64,000 nucleotides of DNA, taken from contig CAZUCA010000002.1 of assembly GCA_964619125.1 (NCBI GenBank), positions 1 to 64,000 of the forward strand, in the 5' to 3' direction. Shown piece after piece: positions 17,701-26,288 of the stretch. A model generated the notes under the pieces. That model was given only the letters and a program-made list of their open reading frames with translations, had not been told where the DNA came from and did no database searches. Each line of letters opens with the position of its first letter. Within the stretch, counting starts at the first letter, position 1. The stretch is from Owenweeksia sp964619125. Its GTDB lineage: Bacteria; Bacteroidota; Bacteroidia; Flavobacteriales; Schleiferiaceae. The position numbers and the translations under genes are program-made.

Positions 17701-17806
17701 AATAAGGAGCGTATACCCCGTGGCTACCCTCCATGATTGTGACGAAAGTGAAAATGAAAATCCCGTAGTGTTGGGCAACACCATCCTCGGTTCAACCAAA
17801 ACATAG
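14777..17806 (+). CDS. Second baseplate wedge protein (Afp12/Pvc12-like)
   Basis: The product has 1009 residues. The N-terminal motif RLWTDYNIHDPGITILEVLCYA (about residues 38-59) is the conserved entry segment of gp6/gp7-like eCIS wedge proteins. The rest has no domain that I can name, but long helical stretches alternate with beta segments. The C-terminus contains a CIEEGCKSC Cys cluster (about residues 875-885), which may bind metal or crosslink. Only a TTG at 14777 is available near the family start. It lies 16 bases after the Pvc11-like gene and four before the fibre-like gene. Confidence 0.82.
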   Translation: MENEAFYIVKNHPLKPGEDWNLLRSEGIRHIEKLGHRLWTDYNIHDPGITILEVLCYAITDLSYRAGMPVQDILAEKTEPGADIQNFFTAREILTCHPVTVNDYRRLLIDIEGIRNAWLRLLTDPEPPFYANCKKSLLQYDWEIKNLRPIKPQGLYQVILELDENARFEDLNDWSFESEVNNTALVVNLPRWDWYQEHNIAPGDVDSYQATYLNFNRSAQLHNFEFSLTVGSKTYALAASYAWEGSNTPANATALINHINDTGPNSIVALYLQKLEKALALAQKALAVLHDHRNLCEDFYRVSALEVEEVVVCADLVVEAGADIEEVMAAVLFELSQFIAPPVNFYSIEELMEKGFSSDQIFNGPALDHGFITEAELEGAALKSNIHISDLIQIIMDVPGVVAVKFIQLSNLYEGVPLSPGEEWCLPITPGRAPRLSIERSLDKIKFFKGLIPYRAKKVEALRLLRNKQLGLRTQKLGMDEWNLPIPPGQDQRLSDYHSIQNHFPLTYGVGKKGIPGVVDGLRRAQAKQLKGYLLLFDQFLANYFAQLGHLKDLFSLSEKVDRSYFSQLLYRLPEAIASTTDLDSVSDPVPEIFKLIESFVSSLPAGTDIDKYAQYQADWETFKTNLGNDYVTQLEEITESEEDFYSRRNRFLDHLLARFGESFSDYVLLMYELEGKKAPAELLMDKLAFLQEYPVLSAERFRAFNYTLEGEVWNTDNVSGYEKRLARLTGIENYFRRRLHCKTDGAIFELYEDVAGEYRFRVRGQNNKILLRSEGYTSKQGRQIGINSVMHNGVSLHNYHFKTSSDGKYYYNLLAKNGEIIGTSILTNPPQQRQALVQELIGLLSEECNTEGMHLVEHLLLRPYTDQYPLMPVCIEEGCKSCLGEIDPYSFRMTLVLPAWPARFQNMDFRRFFEYSARLEAPAHLHVKICWVDNEAMLLFEQAFEKWLNALARPVRDHAELAVAASQLITAMNEIRSVYPVATLHDCDESENENPVVLGNTILGSTKT

Positions 17807-17810
17807 CAGT

Positions 17811-20800
17811 ATGAGCCCATTATTCGAATACCCCGTATTTGAGGCCGACCAGGTACTGACCGCTAACAACCTCAACGATGCCATCGAATACCTCACCAGG
17901 CAGGACCTCGACACCCGCCGCAAACTGATCGGAATCGGGATTGTATGCGGGCTGGAGGTGAGCAGTGATGGCAGCAGCAATATAGACATCAGCAAGGGTG
18001 TTGGCGTTACTTCGCTTGGCTACCTCATTTCGCAGGAGGCGGTGCACCTTACCTACTACCGGCCTTTCGCCGACAAAGCCGAACCTCCCTACAGCTACTT
18101 TGGTGATGACAACTCGCGTCCGGCGATGTGGGAACTCTACACGGCCCAGGAGTACCTCGATATGGAGGATGACGATATGGTGACGGTGGCTGGCAATGGT
18201 GATTTTGACCTGACGGAGATGGCAGTGCTGCTGTACCTGGAAATTGAAAATAAGGACCTGCAAAAGTGCATTGGAGAAAATTGCCTGGAGAAAGGCATCA
18301 ACCGCATTCACCGCGTAAAGCGACTGCTGATTGCCCAGGAGGACCTGCTGACGCTCATTGCCGCCGGAAGCGCTGCCTCCACCGAAAGTGAGCTGCTGAA
18401 TATCCTCAACACCAAGTGCAACCTGCCGGCTATTTCTATTGAGCGCCTGAACTACAATCTGTCCGATCTCACCAGCCTCAACCTCGATGGTATCAGCTCC
18501 TGGCAAAAACTCAAAGATGCCTATGGCCAGGTAGCAGAACCAGCTGCCATCCGCATTGGCAAAGCCCTTTTTGAAAGTTATGAAGCGCATCAGGCTGAAC
18601 TCAAAGGACTTTACAACACCAATCCCTTTGAAGGCTTTCAGCTTACCAATCCTGCTGCTAACGCCCTTTTTGACCTGCTCCGCCAAACCATTGACGACAA
18701 TGAACTGGCGGTGCAATACGCTTACGATTTGCTGCGCGACCTGATGCTCGCCTACAATGAATTTATTGAAGCCTCCACCGAGTACTTATCTGTTTGCTGC
18801 CCCGATGCCAGTCTCTTTCCTCTTCACCTGATGCTTGACAAAGCCATTCCGGATGAGGGCGTGAAATCCGTATTCCGGCATTACTTCATTCCCTCCCCGG
18901 CCCTGAACGGCCAGTCGGGCAAACTCGAAAAACTAAAAACCCTGTTCCAACGGATGGTGCGAATGGTGGAGGTTTTTAAAGTTTCTTTTTACAGCACGGT
19001 CAGTGAAATCAAAATCACCCCGGCCAAGTGGACCTGCAACCCGCTTAGCCGCCGGGCGATGGGTTTCTACTATCCCATAAGCGAGGAGCAGCCCCTTTAC
19101 CGCTACTGGAGCTACGAATTGGCACGCAAGTGCAAGTCGGCCACCGTGCCTTCATACCATGCCAATCAGTACGCTACCCTCGAACATGTGCTGCGGCCGC
19201 TGCTCTTCGACATTAGCGACTACAATCACTTCCGCATCGAAGGCCATATCGGCCAGGAGTATCAGTCGGTAAAGCAGCATCTCGAAAACCAGATCCGCAA
19301 CTTCAACCTCAGCTTCGATGTCCTGGGAATTAAGCTTTCGCGCGATCACCTCGACGTGGAAGTGGAAGACAGCTGCTTCAACGACCTGCAGGTGAGCTAT
19401 AAGTGCAATCGCGACGAATACCTGCGCTGCATCAACAGCATCACCGTTTTTATCGGCAATATTGTGGAGCCCCTTGAAGAGCTTTTCACCAAATATCCGC
19501 GACTGGCCTCGCTGCAGGTTGGCGGCAAGGGCTCGGCGCTGCCTTTTATCAACACCCTGGGCGATCTTTATCTTATTCTCCAGCTTTATTACTACCAGTT
19601 ACAGCAGGTGGAAGCCACCCTACCCGAGCACATTAAAAACTTTGACTACCCCCTCTTCCGTGTCCCTCATTTCATAGTGTACGCCTTTACCCTGATCATC
19701 CAGATTATCCTGGAAATGCTCTCCAACAACATTCGCGAAGTGCAACTCAGCTACCTGCAGTTTATGGCGGTAAAAACCCTTTTTGAAAGGGTGATTGATG
19801 ATTGTATGGACAGCAAGTTCAAATCGCTTTACGATATGTTCCAGGAGCGCAAACTGCAGCTTCAGCTCGGTAAGCTTTTCCCGGGTTACGTGAGCGGCAG
19901 AGCCGGACTGGAACATATTGCGGGGGTAGAACCGGGCGGCACCTTCATCCTGGTGTATGACGAAATCCCCGATCAGCCCCGTGACCCTGAGGAGCCCGAC
20001 GATGATCCCGACCGTGACCCCAGGGATCCCTGTTTCCGATTCTCACGTGCCTTGGTGCTCAAGGCGGGTATCCTTGAATTTGCCCACGGCATTTACAAGC
20101 AATCCTATCTCACTGACGACCTGAACTTTTTTGCCGGCGGAGGCGATGATGACCTTAAAGAAAGAACAGCCAGGGCCAAATTCAGCAGTGCTGCCGCGTC
20201 TGAGTTCGCAGCAACCGCTGGTCGGGATCAGAGCCAATTTCAATCGCGGGCCAGCTTTGAGCCGCGCTATAGAGATCCGGATGTGTTTATTCGCGATGTG
20301 TTCGGCAGCCGGGACAGGATCAGGGTGCCCCGCCGCCGCTACCGCGTAGTAGCCGATTTTGCCGTGCCCTACCGCTGTTGCAGCAGCTGCCTGGCGGTAG
20401 AAGAGTTGCCGAGAGACGCTGTTGAAATCCAACTGCAGGGAGAAGAGTTCTGCCGCAAAGACACCAAACGCTATCCCTTCGATCTAGAACCCGATGGGGG
20501 TGAAGTGAAGGGCGATGGTGTGGTACAGGATGAAAATGGTAACTACTACTTCCAGCCTTCGGAAGTGAAAGGCGATGGTGAGGAAGTGCAAATCACCTAT
20601 AGCAGTCCCGATGGCGAACAAGCGAGTATAACCGTGCAGGTTTACAACCCCCAGGCGTCATTTACCGAAAACAGGGATAAGATTCCCGGCAGCGTGATTC
20701 TGGAAAACACCTCCAGCGGTGCCGACAGCTATGAGTGGACCATTCACGACACCAACGAAACCTTTAGCACCAAAAATCTGCTGATTTCACCGGAGGATTA

Positions 20801-22403
20801 CGACCAGGATTCAATTGTAGTTACCCTGGTGGCCCGGCGCGGCCCCTGCTCTGACAACACCGACCGCAGCCAGGTGATACTGCGCGATCCCAGTGTGAAG
20901 GTAAGCATTAGCCTGCCCAGCAGTGATTTCTGTAAAAACGACAACCCGGTACCCTTTAGCCTGAGCCCGGATGGGGGCACACTCTCTCCCCTCAATGGCG
21001 TGGTACAGATGAGCCCCACCAGCCCCTATCTCTTTAACCCGCAGATTGCTAGTGGCAAACAGATCAGCTTCACCTATGCCGTGCAGGGAAATTCTGCCTC
21101 AATCACAGTGAATATCCACAATCCCAAAGCCGGCTTTGAACTGCTAACTAATGATGGTCAGAATTTAGTTCTCCAGGACAAGTCGCTGGATGCCGAAGCA
21201 GTGAAATGGTTTGTGAACGACCTGCCGGTGGATGCCGACGGCGATACTCTCACAATTCCGGTGGGGCGGCAGAGTGGCCGCTTCGTGAATGTGCGCATAG
21301 TGGCCACCGCCTGGCGTTGCCGCGATGAGTTTGAAATGGACATCCCGCTCAAAGGCCAGCAAACAGTAATTTTTGACCTGCAGCAACCCAAAGGAAGCAG
21401 CAACTACAGCTACTGCAATAACGATAGCCGCACTTACCTCTTTAGCACCCAGCCCGTTGGAGGCACTATTGCCGGCGATGATTCCGGTTTAAATCAGGAT
21501 GCCAGCGGACAATGGGTATTTAAGCCCCTTGGGGTTGCTGCAGGAAGCTACACCTTCGATTATATGGGGCAGCGCCTTACGGTTACCGTAGGCGATGTTC
21601 CGGAATTGAAATTCACGCATAAGATAATCCGGCAGACCAGCAGCATAGCATTGGTGGAATTTGAGCTCCAATCCGCCTTAACAGGTAATTTTCATTGGAG
21701 CTTCAGCGATGGCCAAAGTGCTGTTCGAAACTACAGCGGTCCCGAGACTTTCCAATTCAGTATTGACGATGGGCAGACTGCCGTCAACGCCCAGGTAACG
21801 CATCAATTGGCCAATGGCTGCACCGCCGTGTACAGCGAAAACATCAACCTGACTAATGGCGGCAACTTCGGCAGCCACCTGCGGGTAATTTCAGTGACCG
21901 ACTGGACCAATGATCCGCTTACTGCCAATCTTAGCCGCCTGAATTTTACCGCCCACACCGCGTTTATGACCAATGCCAATAAGCTGGAAAACGATTTCCG
22001 TGACCCGGCCCAGCTTAAGAAAATCAAGGATGGCTCTGCTAACGCAGCAATGGCCAAAGAGTATGAGGCTACCATGGCAAAAACGCTAGTCAGCGCCCGG
22101 AAACTTAAGTCGCGCAGTGATCAACCCCTGCGCAATCACCTGTCGACCCTGTATTTAGCTCAGTTCGAAGATGTACTAAGGGTGATCGCCAGCCAGGAAA
22201 GTGACCTTTCGAAAAACTCCAATCTCTACAAGCTGGCCGAACAAGCTAATCAGGACCTGGCCGTACTGACTAAACTGGGAGCCAATATCAACCCCAATGG
22301 CAGTTTGAAGGCAATGCTGGATCGTTACACACGGGGAATAAAAGGTCATAGCAATGCCGAAGCCCTTCTGAAGCAAACTCAAAAACTACTGCAGAATGGT
22401 TAA
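17811..22403 (+). CDS. Giant eCIS baseplate/fibre protein with three PKD/Ig-like repeats
   Basis: This 1530-residue protein replaces the Afp13-type fibre in operon order. The N-terminal about 100 residues (EADQVLTANNLNDAIEYLT, IGIGIVCGLEV, GVTSLGYLI) look like a baseplate-docking module. Residues about 100-715 are largely helical. A Pro/Asp/Arg-rich hinge follows (about 716-742). Then come three tandem units of about 160 residues starting at 880, 1040 and 1201. Each unit has an FCxxD-type beta module (P-x-GG) and a PKD-like module ending in a second Cys. A helical tail (about 1380-1530) closes the protein. Such repeats occur in Bacteroidota surface adhesins, so a host-contact role is likely but inferred. 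It overlaps the next gene by eight bases. Confidence 0.75.
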   Translation: MSPLFEYPVFEADQVLTANNLNDAIEYLTRQDLDTRRKLIGIGIVCGLEVSSDGSSNIDISKGVGVTSLGYLISQEAVHLTYYRPFADKAEPPYSYFGDDNSRPAMWELYTAQEYLDMEDDDMVTVAGNGDFDLTEMAVLLYLEIENKDLQKCIGENCLEKGINRIHRVKRLLIAQEDLLTLIAAGSAASTESELLNILNTKCNLPAISIERLNYNLSDLTSLNLDGISSWQKLKDAYGQVAEPAAIRIGKALFESYEAHQAELKGLYNTNPFEGFQLTNPAANALFDLLRQTIDDNELAVQYAYDLLRDLMLAYNEFIEASTEYLSVCCPDASLFPLHLMLDKAIPDEGVKSVFRHYFIPSPALNGQSGKLEKLKTLFQRMVRMVEVFKVSFYSTVSEIKITPAKWTCNPLSRRAMGFYYPISEEQPLYRYWSYELARKCKSATVPSYHANQYATLEHVLRPLLFDISDYNHFRIEGHIGQEYQSVKQHLENQIRNFNLSFDVLGIKLSRDHLDVEVEDSCFNDLQVSYKCNRDEYLRCINSITVFIGNIVEPLEELFTKYPRLASLQVGGKGSALPFINTLGDLYLILQLYYYQLQQVEATLPEHIKNFDYPLFRVPHFIVYAFTLIIQIILEMLSNNIREVQLSYLQFMAVKTLFERVIDDCMDSKFKSLYDMFQERKLQLQLGKLFPGYVSGRAGLEHIAGVEPGGTFILVYDEIPDQPRDPEEPDDDPDRDPRDPCFRFSRALVLKAGILEFAHGIYKQSYLTDDLNFFAGGGDDDLKERTARAKFSSAAASEFAATAGRDQSQFQSRASFEPRYRDPDVFIRDVFGSRDRIRVPRRRYRVVADFAVPYRCCSSCLAVEELPRDAVEIQLQGEEFCRKDTKRYPFDLEPDGGEVKGDGVVQDENGNYYFQPSEVKGDGEEVQITYSSPDGEQASITVQVYNPQASFTENRDKIPGSVILENTSSGADSYEWTIHDTNETFSTKNLLISPEDYDQDSIVVTLVARRGPCSDNTDRSQVILRDPSVKVSISLPSSDFCKNDNPVPFSLSPDGGTLSPLNGVVQMSPTSPYLFNPQIASGKQISFTYAVQGNSASITVNIHNPKAGFELLTNDGQNLVLQDKSLDAEAVKWFVNDLPVDADGDTLTIPVGRQSGRFVNVRIVATAWRCRDEFEMDIPLKGQQTVIFDLQQPKGSSNYSYCNNDSRTYLFSTQPVGGTIAGDDSGLNQDASGQWVFKPLGVAAGSYTFDYMGQRLTVTVGDVPELKFTHKIIRQTSSIALVEFELQSALTGNFHWSFSDGQSAVRNYSGPETFQFSIDDGQTAVNAQVTHQLANGCTAVYSENINLTNGGNFGSHLRVISVTDWTNDPLTANLSRLNFTAHTAFMTNANKLENDFRDPAQLKKIKDGSANAAMAKEYEATMAKTLVSARKLKSRSDQPLRNHLSTLYLAQFEDVLRVIASQESDLSKNSNLYKLAEQANQDLAVLTKLGANINPNGSLKAMLDRYTRGIKGHSNAEALLKQTQKLLQNG

Positions 22404-23916
22404 GGGTCATCATATCATTCACCGGCAGCTATATGAAGTGGAAGTCCATACTGGTGACAACTCCGTTCAAATACAAGCCAGGCTGAGCCGCTTGCACCAC
22501 CAGCAGTTGCAAAGAATGATTGAAGAGGTTCTCGACGAAGGTAATAGCAGCGACAGGGTTCTGCAGTTTGACCGGCTGGAAATTGACCTCGGTAACCTCC
22601 GTGCTGAGCGGTGGGAAAAGCAGCTGATGGATAAGCTTCGTGTAAGCTTGCAAAAGGCGCTTGGTGATGCCGGGGTAAATGCGTCTAAAACCCCCTTCAA
22701 GATGGATGGTGACTTAGCAAGCCGTCCCCACCTGTTTAAGGATCAGGAACAAAAGAAGCTCCACGCCCTGCTCTACTTCCTGGCGCACGGTCAGCTGCCA
22801 TGGTGGTGCAAGGAACTGCCGGATTTAAAGCAATTGTGGCCATTGCTACTGCAAGAGAGTTCGGGAGAAATCAAGGAACACCTCCTAATCATACTGCAGG
22901 AAAACTCAGCAGTGGAACGCTTACTTCACCACCTGCCCCCCTCCCAGGTGGAGTCCTTGTGGCATTACTTATTAGAGCATCAGCCGGCCATACAACCAGT
23001 GTTTAAGCAGGTAGAAAGCCTTCTGCAAAGCTGGGCCTTTGAAACCGGCCAATCGGCTGGCCGGTTGAAATCCACTTTTTATAGAAATATCATCAGAATT
23101 ACAGCAACCACCCAAACCAATCAACAACTATCTAATGACTTTATATATAGGATAATAGCCAAAGCTATCTCCATGGTTTTGCAATATTCAGCTGACAAAA
23201 GCAAGACCATCGACCTGGCTAAATTCCTGGCGGCCCATCGCGATAAGAATTTGAAGGAGGCAAAGTGGTTTGCCGAGCTCAAAAGTGAATTTAAAAAAGC
23301 GGCTGCTGAACAACAGGCTAAGGTAGTTAAACTGCCCTCCCATACAACCAGCAAGCAAGACTCAGCGCGGGAGCTGGTACAAAGCCCCGCTCCTTTCCTA
23401 AAGGCCGATCCCGAAGAAGCTATAGTGGTTGCGGGGGCCGGTATAGTGCTCCTGCACCCTTACCTGAGCCAGTTTTTCAGGATATTCCGGCTATTGAATA
23501 AAAAGAAAGAATTTGCCAGCGAAAAAGCGCAGACCAGAGCTATACATCTGCTTCATTTTCTGGTTTTTAACCAAAGCAGTAAAGCAGAATACAAGCTAAG
23601 CCTGTTTAAGTTATTGTGTAATTACCCCTTGGAGGAGCCTATCCCCATGCAATTCCGGCACACTGCCAAAATAAAAGCGACTGCGCAGGAACTGCTGCGA
23701 GCAGCGGTAAAGAATTGGGCCGCTTTAAAAAATACCAGCCCCCAGGGGCTGCAACAAGCCTTCCTGCAACGTGAAGGCCTGCTTTACCTTCAGGACGATA
23801 AGCTGCTGATACGCATCGAACGGCAAACCCACGATATTCTCCTGGACCGGCTACCCTATGCCATCGGCATTTTCAGACTACCCTGGCTCAATACGATGGT
23901 ACACGTGGAGTGGTAA
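22396..23916 (+). CDS. Contractile injection system tape-measure family protein (Afp14/Pvc14-like)
   Basis: The product has 506 residues. The N-terminus matches the CIS_TMP family: HHIIHRQLYEVEV, about 15 residues later LQRMIEEVLDE, then VLQFDRLEIDLGNL. The second conserved block near residues 345-430 has VAGAGIVLLHPYLSQFF, RAIHLLHFLVF, LFKLLCNYPLEEPIP. The family is taken to set tube length, although direct evidence differs between systems. It overlaps the fibre-like gene by eight bases; its stop is two bases before the ATPase ATG. Confidence 0.9.
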   Translation: MVKGHHIIHRQLYEVEVHTGDNSVQIQARLSRLHHQQLQRMIEEVLDEGNSSDRVLQFDRLEIDLGNLRAERWEKQLMDKLRVSLQKALGDAGVNASKTPFKMDGDLASRPHLFKDQEQKKLHALLYFLAHGQLPWWCKELPDLKQLWPLLLQESSGEIKEHLLIILQENSAVERLLHHLPPSQVESLWHYLLEHQPAIQPVFKQVESLLQSWAFETGQSAGRLKSTFYRNIIRITATTQTNQQLSNDFIYRIIAKAISMVLQYSADKSKTIDLAKFLAAHRDKNLKEAKWFAELKSEFKKAAAEQQAKVVKLPSHTTSKQDSARELVQSPAPFLKADPEEAIVVAGAGIVLLHPYLSQFFRIFRLLNKKKEFASEKAQTRAIHLLHFLVFNQSSKAEYKLSLFKLLCNYPLEEPIPMQFRHTAKIKATAQELLRAAVKNWAALKNTSPQGLQQAFLQREGLLYLQDDKLLIRIERQTHDILLDRLPYAIGIFRLPWLNTMVHVEW

Positions 23917-23918
23917 TA

Positions 23919-25298
23919 ATGGAAAAAAAAGTACAAAATAGCGCCCCGGACACGGTCAGCAATAAAGCCACGGAAAATGCCCAAATGCTGGCAGTGGAAA
24001 TTGAATGGTTTCAGCAGGTGCTTGACATCAGATTAAATAATGGCTTTAATAATAAGCTTACAAGTATTTGGCAGCTAAAGCCTCCTGCCACCAAAGACAA
24101 ACAGTCCCTTTATGCCAGCTTCGTTGAGTATTACGGGCTGGGCCAACCCGAGCGATTAATTTTAATCTTAGCTCTGCTGCCTTACGTACGCCCGGAAGTA
24201 CTGGACGTATTTTTTAAGAAAAGAGAAGGAAACGAAAGGGGCACCACCGAGTTTGGGGGTTTAAAGGGCCAAAGTCATGGCGGCTTTATCCCTACCGGTG
24301 AGACCGCCCTTTTCCTCTTAGCCGGCAGCGATCTCAACCAGCGCTTTTATTACCAGGACCTCTTTGCACGCGATCACCTCTTCGCCAGGCATCGCATACT
24401 AAAGCTGGAACCACCCGCCCCCGGCGAGCCCTTTCTCAGCGGCGCCCTCAAGCTGGCGCGCGAATACGTGGATTACTTCACCAGCGGTGAAATGCACAAG
24501 CCCGATTTCAGTCCCGACTTCCCGGCTAAGCTTTTGATCACCCAACTGGAATGGGAAGACCTGATCCTCGAAAAGCGGGTGTTAAAGGAATTGGAAGAGT
24601 TGCAAACCTGGCTGGAACACGGTCACACCCTGATGGAGGACTGGGCGCTTGGGCGGAAGCTGAGGCCGGGATATCGAGCTTTATTCCACGGCCCACCCGG
24701 CACTGGTAAAACCATGACCGCCAGCTTGTTGGGTAAAGCTACCGGTCGGGATGTGTATCGCATCGACCTTTCTACCGTGGTTTCGAAGTACATCGGTGAA
24801 ACCGAGAAAAATCTGGCCAAAATATTTGACCAGGCCGAAAGCAAGGGCTGGATCCTGTTTTTTGACGAGGCGGATGCCCTTTTTGGCAAGCGCACCAAGG
24901 TGGAGGATGCCCACGACAAGTATGCGAACCAGGAAGTGAGTTACCTGCTACAGCGCATCGAGGATTTTGACGGAATTGTAATCCTCGCCTCCAATATGAG
25001 GAGTAACCTCGACGATGCATTTGTACGGCGCTTTGAATCGATAGTGAACTTTCCCATGCCCAGGCCAACGGAAAGACTGCGACTGTGGGAGGAGGGCTTT
25101 TCAAAAAAGAGTAAATTAGAGAAAGGTCTTAAACTCGAGCAAATTGCCGAGGCACACGAGATGAGCGGCGGAGCCATTATGAACGTAATCCGCTATTGCT
25201 CGCTGAAGGCCCTGAACCGTAAGTCTAGGGTGATCAGGGCAGAAGATATCCGGGATGGAATCCGCAAGGAATTCCAAAAAGAAGGTAAAACCATTTAG
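23919..25298 (+). CDS. AAA+ ATPase of the eCIS (Afp15/Pvc15-like)
   Basis: The 459-residue product has a poorly conserved N-terminal half and a C-terminal AAA+ module: Walker A GPPGTGKT near residues 258-265, Walker B WILFFDEADALFG, the Pvc15-typical KYANQEVSYLLQRIE helix after it, sensor 1 ILASNMRSN and Arg finger region DAFVRRF. In PVC and AFP this ATPase is needed for assembly or cargo loading and is not in the final particle. ATG at 23919 is preferred to GTG at 23910, which would overlap the tape-measure stop. The cargo genes begin 11 bases later. Confidence 0.93.
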   Translation: MEKKVQNSAPDTVSNKATENAQMLAVEIEWFQQVLDIRLNNGFNNKLTSIWQLKPPATKDKQSLYASFVEYYGLGQPERLILILALLPYVRPEVLDVFFKKREGNERGTTEFGGLKGQSHGGFIPTGETALFLLAGSDLNQRFYYQDLFARDHLFARHRILKLEPPAPGEPFLSGALKLAREYVDYFTSGEMHKPDFSPDFPAKLLITQLEWEDLILEKRVLKELEELQTWLEHGHTLMEDWALGRKLRPGYRALFHGPPGTGKTMTASLLGKATGRDVYRIDLSTVVSKYIGETEKNLAKIFDQAESKGWILFFDEADALFGKRTKVEDAHDKYANQEVSYLLQRIEDFDGIVILASNMRSNLDDAFVRRFESIVNFPMPRPTERLRLWEEGFSKKSKLEKGLKLEQIAEAHEMSGGAIMNVIRYCSLKALNRKSRVIRAEDIRDGIRKEFQKEGKTI

Positions 25299-25309
25299 AC
25301 CACATTGCC

Positions 25310-26035
25310 ATGAGAGCTCTGGCCAGTATTTCACCCACCCCATCACGCGCTGCCGCCGGGCACCTTCAGGCCAAATGCGCCGAATGCGAAAAAGAGGAAA
25401 AGGCCCAAAAACAAAAACGGGAAGAAACTTTACAAAAACAGGAAGAAGAGGAAGAAGATATTATTCAGGCGAAGCGAAGGATTGCCCCCTCCAAAGCAGG
25501 ACAAAAACCCTGGCTGGCGACAAAGCTGGCCCCAGCCACCAACTCCCGGCATAAGCCTGCAGCTAAGGCTACCCTAGCTACTTCATCCTTAAAAATTGCC
25601 CATAAGCGCCCCGCCATCCAAAATCGAGCGCCTGGCAAAGCGCCTGCCAAGGATCGCGACTGTTGTGCGGAATCGAAAACCGCCAATCTCGACAACGGTG
25701 ACGTAGCGGGGGTGATCTGCTGTGACAAAAAGAAACACGCCTGCCTGTGGATCTCCGGTGGGGCTACCGGGGCTACCGACCCCGATGCCGTGAAAATAAT
25801 TGACGCCTGTGGCATCGTGCATGAGGAAAACCACTTCGATGATATTGACTGCCCCGATGGCAAAGGACCTGACCGCCCCAATTTCAAGGCCGGAAAGGAT
25901 GCCGCCGCAGAAGAGAAAAAATCCTACCAGGCCGAGCAAAAATGTCTGGAAGGCAAGCTGGCGGATTGCGGTAAGAATGCCAGCTGCACCAAAGAGGTGA
26001 AGGCAGAGTTAAAACACGTTAAAAGTTTAGCCTGA
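25310..26035 (+). CDS. Candidate eCIS cargo: Cys-rich protein with HExxH motif
   Basis: This 241-residue protein has no named family that I can be sure of. Residues 19-33 (LQAKCAECEKEEKAQ) match a segment of the DUF4157 cargo two genes on, followed by a Glu/Lys/Gln-rich helix (to about 55) and a basic Ala/Pro/Lys linker (to about 110). The C-terminal part (about 115-241) holds ten of the twelve Cys residues and HEENH at 171-175, in the setting CGIVHEENHFDD, with Tyr-Gln-Ala-Glu-Gln-Lys-Cys downstream that could supply a third zinc ligand (Glu). This layout recalls small metallopeptidase-like domains at the ends of polymorphic toxins. Position after the ATPase and the shared segment suggest loaded cargo; activity is inferred. 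Confidence 0.6.
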   Translation: MRALASISPTPSRAAAGHLQAKCAECEKEEKAQKQKREETLQKQEEEEEDIIQAKRRIAPSKAGQKPWLATKLAPATNSRHKPAAKATLATSSLKIAHKRPAIQNRAPGKAPAKDRDCCAESKTANLDNGDVAGVICCDKKKHACLWISGGATGATDPDAVKIIDACGIVHEENHFDDIDCPDGKGPDRPNFKAGKDAAAEEKKSYQAEQKCLEGKLADCGKNASCTKEVKAELKHVKSLA

Positions 26036-26038
26036 GCC

Positions 26039-26272
26039 ATGAGCGAGGATCAACATAAAAGAGCCTTGAGCCTCCAGGACGCTACTGAAGTTGCCCTGAA
26101 AAAAGTGGAGCAGGAAGAAGGCTGGGCTCCTGCCCAGATGATAGGTGAAGGAAAAACGACCAATGACAGCTTTGAGATCACCGTATGGAAAACCCCTAAA
26201 ACACCGGGTGGCTTTCGCCTGGTAGTGGTTTCAGCGGGAGGGAAAGTGACGGCCTATTATCGGGGTAAGTAA
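26039..26272 (+). CDS. Small protein between the two cargo genes, unknown
   Basis: I do not recognise this 77-residue protein. It has an N-terminal helix (LQDATEVALKKVEQEEGW) followed by three predicted strands, ending SAGGKVTAYYRGK; the layout is like a single PepSY-type or small immunity-type alpha-beta fold. It lacks a signal peptide. It starts three bases after the HEENH gene and ends 16 before the DUF4157 gene, so it is co-transcribed with both. Possible roles are protection of the producer from one of the cargo enzymes, a loading chaperone, or a third cargo. None can be chosen from sequence alone. Confidence 0.6.
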   Translation: MSEDQHKRALSLQDATEVALKKVEQEEGWAPAQMIGEGKTTNDSFEITVWKTPKTPGGFRLVVVSAGGKVTAYYRGK

Positions 26273-26288
26273 AACTGACTACACAAGC

